A DNA stretch of 64,000 nt from UBA5794 sp964196275 (GTDB taxonomy: Bacteria > Actinomycetota > Acidimicrobiia > Spongiisociales > UBA5794), in assembly GCA_964196275.1 (NCBI GenBank), contig CAXMSN010000001.1, positions 17,395 to 81,394 on the forward strand, given 5' to 3'. The notes below the pieces were generated by a model. That model saw nothing but the letters and a program-made list of their open reading frames with translations, was not told the DNA's origin and did no database searches. The position numbers and the translations under genes were made by a program. This document shows, one piece after another, positions 51,839 to 58,652 of this stretch. Positions within the stretch are counted from its first letter, which is position 1; each line of letters begins with the position of its first letter.

Positions 51839-52787
51839 ACGCGTGATCACCCCGGTGGTCGATGCGATCCGGGCGGCCGAAAGCATCGGCGTTGTCGGTC
51901 ATGTGGGCCCTGACGGTGACGCGCTCGGCTCGATGATCGCTCTCGCGCTGGCTGCCACCGAGAACGGCAAGACGGGAGTCGCTTCCTTCGCCGAGCCGTT
52001 CGTGGTGCCTGCCGAGATGTCATACCTGGACACGTCCGTTCTTGTTGTCCCGTCAGTGTTTCCCACCAACCTTGACCTTGCGGTAGCGGTGGACACATCG
52101 GTCCGCCATCGCGTCGGCTCGCTGGCGGGTGCGATGGAGCAGGCTTCGATACTGGCCGTGATCGACCATCACATCTCCGATGGCTCATGGGGGGATGTCA
52201 CCGCCATCGATCCGAAGGCTGCGGCGACGACCGAACTCGTCTATCAGATCATCAAGGAACTCGGGTGGCCGATCTCGGAACCGGTTGCGACAGCCCTCTA
52301 TACCGGTCTTGTCACCGACACTGGTCGGTTCCAGTACTCGTCGACATCCCCGAGTACACATCGAATCGCCGCCGATCTGCTCTCGTGTGGCGTGGAACCT
52401 GATGTCATCGGCCAGCAACTGTTCGAAGAGGCTCCGTTCGGTTACTACGCCGTCGCTGCGGCGGTTCTTGCCCGTTCCGTAATGGACGTTGATCACGAAT
52501 TCGTCTGGTCGATGCTGACGATGGCGGATCTCGATGATGCCGGTGTGGCCTATCACGAGGTCGACGGCTTGATCGATCTCGTGCGGATGGCGAGAGGCAC
52601 CGAGGTGGCATGCCTCCTGAAGGAGGCGAAGCCCGGCGTGATCAAGGGTAGCTTGCGTTCCCGGGGGCTGATCGACGTGTCGGCGATCGCCGGGACATTC
52701 GGCGGTGGCGGACACCACAACGCCTCGGGGTTCACATCCACCGATCCGCCTGAGGACATCGTCGAGCAGATCGTTTCGCACCTGTAA
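51828..52787 (+). CDS. nrnA: DHH/DHHA1 phosphoesterase (NrnA-like)
   Basis: The 319-residue protein degrades nanoRNA and may hydrolyse pAp or cyclic dinucleotide products. The DHH-domain motif GHVGPDGDALGS (about 24-35), the VIDHH metal motif near 110 and the DHHA1 motif GGGGHHNASG near 293 are intact. The gene is found between rbfA and truB in many actinobacteria. ATG 51828 overlaps the rbfA end; truB starts 10 bases after its stop. Confidence 0.92.
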   Translation: MTDKRVITPVVDAIRAAESIGVVGHVGPDGDALGSMIALALAATENGKTGVASFAEPFVVPAEMSYLDTSVLVVPSVFPTNLDLAVAVDTSVRHRVGSLAGAMEQASILAVIDHHISDGSWGDVTAIDPKAAATTELVYQIIKELGWPISEPVATALYTGLVTDTGRFQYSSTSPSTHRIAADLLSCGVEPDVIGQQLFEEAPFGYYAVAAAVLARSVMDVDHEFVWSMLTMADLDDAGVAYHEVDGLIDLVRMARGTEVACLLKEAKPGVIKGSLRSRGLIDVSAIAGTFGGGGHHNASGFTSTDPPEDIVEQIVSHL

Positions 52788-52797
52788 TGGTTGCCTG

Positions 52798-53685
52798 ATG
52801 TCAGCCGGATTCATCCTCATAGACAAGGAACCTGGCTGGACCTCGCACGACGTAGTGGCGAAGGTGCGAGGATCCGTCGATGGGAAGGTCGGGCACGCTG
52901 GAACGCTCGACCCCATGGCCACCGGACTGCTGGTCCTCGCCGTCGGCGGTGCCACACGACTCTTACGATTCGTTCAGACCTCGCGTAAGGAGTACGTCGC
53001 TACCGCGATGTTCGGCGTCGCTACGGATTCGCTTGATGCGGATGGAGCGGTTCTGTCGAGGGACCCGATGCCGGTGACCCAAGATCAGGTGGAAGACGTT
53101 CTCGACCGTTTCCGCGGCGACATCGTGCAGATTCCACCGATGGTTTCGGCCCGTAAGGTTGAGGGCAGACGGCTCTATGAGTTAGCGCGCGAAGGCCAGG
53201 TCGTCGAACGTGAAGCGCGACCCGTGGCGATCGACGAGCTAGAGATCATCGACTTCGCACCATCTGACTACCCGGAAGTGACGTTCAGGGTCGTGTGTTC
53301 GACGGGGACCTACGTCCGGACGCTTGGCGATGACATCGCACGGGCTCTCGGCGGGAGGGCTCATCTCATTGCGCTCAGACGGACTCGGAATGGATCAATG
53401 GATGTTGCTGACGCGGTCTCCGTGGCTGCGGTCGCAGAGGCTGTTGACCAGGGCCGCGTTGACGAACTGATCATCGAAGCATCGATCGCCCTCGGTGGCC
53501 TCGACCTCATGTCCGTGGACGCACCCACGGCGTTTCGGGTTCACAATGGTCGGCCCGTGGCCATTGAACCGTCGATCGATGTTGACGACGGCGCGTACGT
53601 CCGAGTCGTTGATGATGCCGGATCACTCATTGCGGTGTACCGTCGCTTCGGTGAACAGCTTCTACCAGAGGTCGTACTTGCGTGA
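52798..53685 (+). CDS. truB: tRNA pseudouridine55 synthase TruB
   Basis: The 295-residue enzyme isomerises U55 in the T-loop. The catalytic aspartate is Asp38 in GHAGTLDPMATGLL, and the C-terminal part carries the usual TruB extension. ATG 52798 gives the standard start GFILIDKEPGWTSHDV; the frame upstream of it overlaps nrnA. The stop overlaps ribF by four bases. Confidence 0.95.
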   Translation: MSAGFILIDKEPGWTSHDVVAKVRGSVDGKVGHAGTLDPMATGLLVLAVGGATRLLRFVQTSRKEYVATAMFGVATDSLDADGAVLSRDPMPVTQDQVEDVLDRFRGDIVQIPPMVSARKVEGRRLYELAREGQVVEREARPVAIDELEIIDFAPSDYPEVTFRVVCSTGTYVRTLGDDIARALGGRAHLIALRRTRNGSMDVADAVSVAAVAEAVDQGRVDELIIEASIALGGLDLMSVDAPTAFRVHNGRPVAIEPSIDVDDGAYVRVVDDAGSLIAVYRRFGEQLLPEVVLA

Positions 53686-54602
53686 AGATCTTTAGGAACG
53701 CGCCCGAGACGTGGAATGAAGAAGGCGCCCGGCATGCAGTGGCGGTCGGAGTCTTCGACGGCGTTCATCGCGGACATGCGTCGGTGTTCCAAGCTCTGCG
53801 CGATGCCGCTGGAGACGTTCCGGTCTGTGCGTTGACGTTCGGCGTGCATCCCGACGGCATCGTGAGCCCGGACACATCGCCGCTCCTGCTCGCAACGCTT
53901 GAGCGGAGGTTGGAGCTGCTCGAAGCGGCGGGACTCGACTCTGCCGCCGTGATCGAGTTCGATCAGGATGTTCGTCATCTGACACCGGACCAGTTTATCG
54001 ACACCTACCTCGTCTCTGCACTGAGAGCGACCACCGTATCTGTCGGCACGGGATTTCGCTTCGGGTTCGGCGCCGAGGGAACGGTCGACACCTTGCGACT
54101 CGCCGGAAAGACGAGCGGGTTCGAAGTTGTCGAGACGCCGATCGTTGAGCTTCACGGCACCGAAGTGAGGTCATCATCTATCCGGGCTGCGATCGCGACC
54201 GGCGCGGTCGAACTCGCTGCTCGCATGCTTGGTCGTCCGTTCGAGATCGAGGGACTTGTCGTTGAGGGCGATCAACGTGGGAGGACGATCGGTTTCCCAA
54301 CTGCCAACATCACGATGCCGATCGGCCTTGTGAGACCAGCCGGGGGCGTGTATGCGGTTCGCTGCGGTGTCGATGGCGTTGCCATGGCCGGTGTCAGCAA
54401 CGTAGGAACCCGTCCGACGTTCGGGGGAGGGCCGGAAACGATCGAGGTGCACATCCTCGACGAGACGATCGATCTGTACGGCAAGACGGTCCTTGTGGAA
54501 TTCATAGACAGGATTCGCAACGAACAGCGCTTCGCTTCGGTTGATGCTCTGGTTTCGCAGATTGAAGCCGACGTGGACGTGGCACGGGCGATTCTCGCCT
54601 AA
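53682..54602 (+). CDS. ribF: Bifunctional riboflavin kinase/FAD synthetase
   Basis: The 306-residue enzyme makes FMN and FAD. The N-terminal nucleotidyltransferase starts GVFDGVHRGH (about 23-32), and the flavokinase domain includes GRTIGFPTANI near 203. Besides general flavin supply, it would serve EtfAB and FO synthesis. GTG 53682 overlaps the truB stop. Confidence 0.95.
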   Translation: MKIFRNAPETWNEEGARHAVAVGVFDGVHRGHASVFQALRDAAGDVPVCALTFGVHPDGIVSPDTSPLLLATLERRLELLEAAGLDSAAVIEFDQDVRHLTPDQFIDTYLVSALRATTVSVGTGFRFGFGAEGTVDTLRLAGKTSGFEVVETPIVELHGTEVRSSSIRAAIATGAVELAARMLGRPFEIEGLVVEGDQRGRTIGFPTANITMPIGLVRPAGGVYAVRCGVDGVAMAGVSNVGTRPTFGGGPETIEVHILDETIDLYGKTVLVEFIDRIRNEQRFASVDALVSQIEADVDVARAILA

Positions 54603-54684
54603 GTTCCGATGCCGTGGGGGTTGAAGTTGGCGGCGATGGCACGCATGCTGGACGGACACCTGCGCTTCCCGTGAGAGGAAGCAC

Positions 54685-55683
54685 ATGTTCGTTGCGATCG
54701 CAACAGCGGTTCTGCTCGCAATTCCCGTCTTCGAGTCTGATCCAGTATCGCCTGCCGGTGGTCTTGGACTCTCGCCGAATCCGATCGTTCGCAGCATTGG
54801 AGCGGCATCGCCGCCGTCCCGTTCTGCGTTGCCCGTCTCGCTTCCGTTCGCAGGGGTAGCGGTCACCGCTGCTGGTGCGGCGGCTATCTACCGGCGAAGA
54901 CGCAACGACTCTCCATTGCTCGTGGTCGTGCATGGGCACGGCGGCGATGCGGAGAACTTCGATCGCCTGATCGACATGATGGACATCGATGGAGCAAGGG
55001 TCGTCGCGTTCGATTACAGCTGGGCCGACGGCGGGACGGACTCAACGTCGTCGTCTCGATCCGTGCCGACAGCCGCAGCGGCTATCGCGCTGGATGCGTT
55101 CATGCGCCAACTGGCTGTGACGAACTCGAATATGTACTCCCTGCACCACTCCAAGGGCGGAGCAGTCGGCGTTTCGATGATCGCATCGCTCGACGACGGT
55201 TCACGGCCACCGATCGACGGGTACCAGGGGGCAGCACTTCTGGACCCAGCAATCGCTTCTGGGTTCCTAGGAGAGCTTCAATCCTCGGGCCAGGGACACG
55301 GTTGGCTTCCTGACGATGGCGGCTTCGATCCGATCCACTGCGATGACACGGGATGCACCGATGTACGCCATCACCTCGGCGAAGCATCCGGTGTCGAGGT
55401 GATCGCCGTCCGGAACCGGGATGCCCTTGTGACGAACTTCACCGATCGACCTGACGGTCTTCGGGTCTTCGACCTGCACGATGGGCTTCCCAGTGCACTC
55501 GCGTACGGCGGATTCCTCCTCCCTCGAATCATCCAGGCCCACAACTCCGTGCTGAACCACAAGGATGTCGCCAACTGTGTGAAAGCAGAGGTCAGCCTCC
55601 CTGGCTCATGCGAATGGGGTGTCGAACCGCGGCGCCAACGATTCAGAGGCGGAGGATCGCGTCGCATGAATCTTGTTCTGTAG
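54685..55683 (+). CDS. Putative exported alpha/beta hydrolase
   Basis: The 332-residue product has an N-terminal hydrophobic segment (about 2-16) and a second one near 54-69 followed by RRRR, so it is probably exported or anchored. The hydrolase core shows HGHGG at 83-87 (oxyanion region) and the nucleophile elbow HHSKGG at 154-159, with Ser156. This elbow departs from the usual GxSxG by having His at the first position. His286 or His292 could complete the triad. The substrate is unknown. GAGAGGAAG precedes ATG 54685. It starts a cluster with the helical-repeat and adenosylhomocysteinase-like genes. Confidence 0.7.
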   Translation: MFVAIATAVLLAIPVFESDPVSPAGGLGLSPNPIVRSIGAASPPSRSALPVSLPFAGVAVTAAGAAAIYRRRRNDSPLLVVVHGHGGDAENFDRLIDMMDIDGARVVAFDYSWADGGTDSTSSSRSVPTAAAAIALDAFMRQLAVTNSNMYSLHHSKGGAVGVSMIASLDDGSRPPIDGYQGAALLDPAIASGFLGELQSSGQGHGWLPDDGGFDPIHCDDTGCTDVRHHLGEASGVEVIAVRNRDALVTNFTDRPDGLRVFDLHDGLPSALAYGGFLLPRIIQAHNSVLNHKDVANCVKAEVSLPGSCEWGVEPRRQRFRGGGSRRMNLVL

Positions 55684-55760
55684 GGAAGGCAGATCCCTGG
55701 CACGTGAGAGCCGGACACGACGTCGCTATGTTGGAGTCACCAACACAGACGGAGAGATCG

Positions 55761-56237
55761 ATGGGTGAAGAGGGACGATCAGAGAGCCACCGGCAGTTCT
55801 CGGCTGAGTGCTTCAACAGCGTCTGGGATCTACTCGATCGGTCCGAGCGAACCGAGGACGAAACGGAACTGATGATCGATACGGCTCACGCCTCCCGATA
55901 TCACTGGCGGATGCGCGACGACGTAGAACCACGGAACATGGCCATATCGAGTTGGCAACTCTCTCGCGTGTACGCGGCCGCGGGTCACCCCGATCCGGCC
56001 CTGCGGTACGCGGAGGAGTCTCTCGACCTTTGCAAGTCGAATGGCCTGTCACCCTTCCTCACCGGCTACGCCTTGGAGGCGCTCACGCGAGCAGCGCTTC
56101 TCGGCGGTGATTCCAAGGCAGCCGGTCTGACGCGTGCGGCGGCGACGGAGGCCGCCATGAAGGTAGAGGACGACGAAGAGCGGGTGATGCTTCTCAAAGA
56201 TATCGATGACGCGATGGGGCACGGGGGAGAGCGATGA
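55761..56237 (+). CDS. TPR-like helical repeat protein
   Basis: The 158-residue protein consists of paired helices with TPR-like spacing (SSWQLSRVYAAAGHPDPALRYAEESLDLC, about 59-87 in outline). No catalytic motif is evident. ATG 55761 was chosen because GGAGAG lies 4 bases upstream; ATG 55728 would add 11 residues. The stop overlaps the next gene by four bases (ATGA), so it is cotranslated with the adenosylhomocysteinase-like gene and may bind that enzyme. That link is inference. Confidence 0.7.
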   Translation: MGEEGRSESHRQFSAECFNSVWDLLDRSERTEDETELMIDTAHASRYHWRMRDDVEPRNMAISSWQLSRVYAAAGHPDPALRYAEESLDLCKSNGLSPFLTGYALEALTRAALLGGDSKAAGLTRAAATEAAMKVEDDEERVMLLKDIDDAMGHGGER

Positions 56238-57454
56238 CGTCGGGCGGACGTACCGACGATGATGCAGAGCAACGGGTCCTCTGGACGGCGTCGAACATGC
56301 CCCTGCTACGAACGATCGGTGAGGAATTCGACCGCACGCTGCCGTTCGCCGGTCTTCGGATTGGGGTCTCGCTGCATCTCGAAGCGAAGACGGCGGTCCT
56401 CCTGGAAACGCTTCAGCGGGGCGGGGCCGACGTCGTGGCCAGCGGAAACTACGGAACCACGCAAGACGACATTGTCGAGTATCTTCTCCGCCGAGGGATC
56501 GACGCGCGAGGGTCGCGCTCCGACGATCTCGACACGCACATGGAAGCCGTGTCATCTGTCGTCGATGCCGATCCAGATATCCTGCTCGACAACGGCGCCG
56601 ATCTAATGAGCCTCGTTGTTGACAGGGGCCTTGACGTCGTCGGAGGCACCGAAGAAACCACATCCGGACACATGAGGCTGGTTGGTGAGTTCAAGGATCG
56701 GATCGGGTTTCCCGTCATCGTGATCAATGACACTCCGCTCAAGGCGATAGCGGAAAATCAGCATGCGGTCGGGCAATCGGTGTACGAGTCGTTCTGTCGA
56801 TTGACCAACCTCATGCCGCAGGGGAAGCGGTTCCTTGTCGTCGGCTACGGATGGTGCGGTCGTGGTGTTGCTCACTATGCACGTTCGAACGGCGCACACG
56901 TAAGCGTCGCCGAAGTGGACGAGATCAAGAGACTTGAGGCGGCACTCGATGGCTTCCGGGTCGGGTCGGTCCTTGAACTCATCGAGGATGCCGATGTGGT
57001 GATCACCGTCACAGGATCCGAGAAGGTCGTCGGGTCTGAGGCCCTTGCTGTCGCTCCGAGCGGTGTGCTCTTGGCCAATGCCGGTCACTTCCCGACAGAG
57101 ATCGATGTCGCACATCTCATGTCGCTGACGAAGGAAGAGATCGGTCTCGGAGAGTCGATCACACGCCATGTTCTCAACGACGGCCGGACGATCGATCTGG
57201 TGACGGGTGGCCGCATGATGAATCTTGCAGGTCCGTACCCCAAAGGAAACTCGATCGAGTCGATGGATCTCGGCTTCGCTCTCCAGGCGAGATCCCTTGA
57301 GAGGGTGGCGCTCCACCACGCCGATCTTCCATCGGGAGCACAGTCCGTGCCTGATGACATCAACCGCAGCCTCGCTACAGCGTTCGTCGACGCAATGCAG
57401 GACTGGAGAGGCGCACGCGCAGCTTTCGTGGAGCGAGACACCAACGGCCTCTAA
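56234..57454 (+). CDS. ahcY: Divergent S-adenosylhomocysteine hydrolase family protein
   Basis: The 406-residue protein belongs to the short (archaeal-type) adenosylhomocysteinase group. Seen features are LHLEAKTAVLLETL (47-60), LDNGADL (118-124), ETTSGHMRL (141-149), KAIAEN (170-175), HAVGQS and the NAD site VVGYGWCGRGVA (202-213). Compared with classical enzymes, the second Asp of LDDG is Asn120 and the Asp of KxxFDN is Glu174. It may hydrolyse S-adenosyl- or S-inosylhomocysteine or a related thioether nucleoside; the substitutions leave activity uncertain. It is coupled to the TPR-like gene by a four-base overlap and converges with the next small gene. Confidence 0.8.
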   Translation: MTSGGRTDDDAEQRVLWTASNMPLLRTIGEEFDRTLPFAGLRIGVSLHLEAKTAVLLETLQRGGADVVASGNYGTTQDDIVEYLLRRGIDARGSRSDDLDTHMEAVSSVVDADPDILLDNGADLMSLVVDRGLDVVGGTEETTSGHMRLVGEFKDRIGFPVIVINDTPLKAIAENQHAVGQSVYESFCRLTNLMPQGKRFLVVGYGWCGRGVAHYARSNGAHVSVAEVDEIKRLEAALDGFRVGSVLELIEDADVVITVTGSEKVVGSEALAVAPSGVLLANAGHFPTEIDVAHLMSLTKEEIGLGESITRHVLNDGRTIDLVTGGRMMNLAGPYPKGNSIESMDLGFALQARSLERVALHHADLPSGAQSVPDDINRSLATAFVDAMQDWRGARAAFVERDTNGL

Positions 57455-57714
57455 GGCGCCGGCTTGTCCTGGTGGAGGTCGGCGTATGAGATGTGGCTGA
57501 TCGTGACGTCGTGCGGCTTCTTGTTCGGTATGAAGCGTGGTCCGCTCAGGAGCTTGTAGGTCCGGATCTGCACAACAGCGGGTGCGGAGTCGTCTTCGGG
57601 TAGCGCCATTATCTCGGCGTACTCGATGATCCGGCCGTCGTGCATATGGACGCTGGTGAGCCACCCGTTGGCCATCGCCATCGAGAGTTCAGCTTTGACT
57701 GTTTCGATGCTCAT
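57451..57714 (-). CDS. Conserved hypothetical small protein
   Basis: The 87-residue protein has no signal peptide or membrane segment and ends in a positively charged and polar stretch. I do not recognise a family. ATG 57714 is supported by a TATCGT box 6 bases upstream on the minus strand (plus-strand 57721-57726). That box overlaps the -10 box of the divergent RidA-family gene. The 3' end overlaps the adenosylhomocysteinase-like gene by 4 bases. Confidence 0.65.
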   Translation of the reverse strand: MSIETVKAELSMAMANGWLTSVHMHDGRIIEYAEIMALPEDDSAPAVVQIRTYKLLSGPRFIPNKKPHDVTISHISYADLHQDKPAP

Positions 57715-57720
57715 GGAACG

Positions 57721-57730
57721 ACGATAGGTT
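57721..57730. promoter_or_regulatory. Overlapping divergent -10 boxes
   Basis: Only 22 bases separate the divergent start codons at 57714 and 57737. TATCGT on the minus strand (57721-57726) and TAGGTT on the plus strand (57725-57730) each lie 6 bases before their ATG, and they share two base pairs. Polymerase could not occupy both at once. Confidence 0.5.
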
Positions 57731-57736
57731 GGTGAC

Positions 57737-58117
57737 ATGGCGGAACGTCACCACGGTGTATCACCGTACGAGAATCGATATGGGTTCGCTCGTGGTGTGC
57801 GGGTGGGCAGCAGGATCCTCGTCGCTGGCACGGCGCCTGTTCCCGAGCCTGACGATGAACTCGCATCCGGGCCGTACGCACAGATGTTGCGGTGTGGTGA
57901 GATAGCGCTCGAGTCCGTCGTCGCTCTCGGAGGCTCCGTGGACGACGTCGTGAGGACCCGCATGTTCATCACCGATGCGGCGGATTCCGATGAGGTCGGC
58001 CGAGCCCACAAGGAGTTGTTCGGAGCGTCAGAGCCTGCAGCGACGATGGTCGTCGTGGCTGCACTGCTCGATCCCGCGTGGCTTGTCGAGATCGAGGTCG
58101 AAGCGGTGCTGCGGTAG
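57737..58117 (+). CDS. RidA-family (YjgF/YER057c) protein
   Basis: The 126-residue trimeric-fold protein shows ARGVRVGSRILVAGTAP at the start and the C-terminal VEIEVEAVLR. True RidA enamine/imine deaminases need an Arg in the segment preceding VEIE; here that position reads AALLDP, with Ala. It is therefore probably one of the non-canonical Rid subgroups, and imine deaminase activity should not be assumed. TAGGTT ends 6 bases before ATG 57737. Confidence 0.85.
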   Translation: MAERHHGVSPYENRYGFARGVRVGSRILVAGTAPVPEPDDELASGPYAQMLRCGEIALESVVALGGSVDDVVRTRMFITDAADSDEVGRAHKELFGASEPAATMVVVAALLDPAWLVEIEVEAVLR

Positions 58118-58235
58118 GAGCAACGCTTTCTCAGGCCGGAAATATGTTCGGTTGGGGAGGGCGCATTGAGCTAGCGCGCTGTTACTCTCCCGGTGGGCAA
58201 TCGGCCGACCACTTACACGCGTAGGAAAGTACCTC

Positions 58236-58493
58236 GTGGAAGACACTCAGACAGTTGTAGATGATTACGGCACGCATGCCACCGACACGGGTTCGCCCGA
58301 GGTTCAGGTAGCGCTGCTGACTCAACGTATCAACCACCTCACCGAGCACCTGAAGACCCATAAAAAGGATCATCACGGCCGGCGGGGTTTGCTCATGATG
58401 GTCGGTAAGAGGCGGCGACTGCTCCGGTACCTCCAAGAACAAGATGTGGAGCGTTACCGGGCCCTGATTGCAAAATTGGGACTGCGTCGCTAG
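58236..58493 (+). CDS. rpsO: 30S ribosomal protein S15
   Basis: The 85-residue protein carries the S15 signature (TGSPEVQVALLTQRINHLTEHL is its core; then HHGRRGLLMMVGKRRRLLRYL). GTG 58236 follows AGGAAAG. pnp lies 159 bases downstream across a long hairpin, the arrangement known from E. coli and Streptomyces. Confidence 0.96.
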   Translation: MEDTQTVVDDYGTHATDTGSPEVQVALLTQRINHLTEHLKTHKKDHHGRRGLLMMVGKRRRLLRYLQEQDVERYRALIAKLGLRR

Positions 58494-58565
58494 CGAACCT
58501 GACACGAAGGTGGCATCTGCCGCCCTCAGTCATATTCGCTTCGATGCACCGTCGGAGGACGTACC

Positions 58566-58623
58566 CCAGTTGACAGTGGTGGCCATTCGAACCACTTCTC
58601 GAATGCTCACCACTGCCAATTGG
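58566..58623 (+). promoter_or_regulatory. Long imperfect hairpin in the rpsO-pnp intergenic region
   Basis: A 25-base arm (58566-58590) pairs with 58599-58623 around an 8-base loop. The arms share CAGTGGTG and CATTCGA blocks perfectly, with two G-U pairs and two mismatches in between. In E. coli and Streptomyces a hairpin at this place is cut by RNase III and lets PNPase control its own mRNA. The position and length here fit that mechanism. Confidence 0.75.
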
Positions 58624-58652
58624 ACGTTCCTCCCTAATCAAAGGAGAGACGC

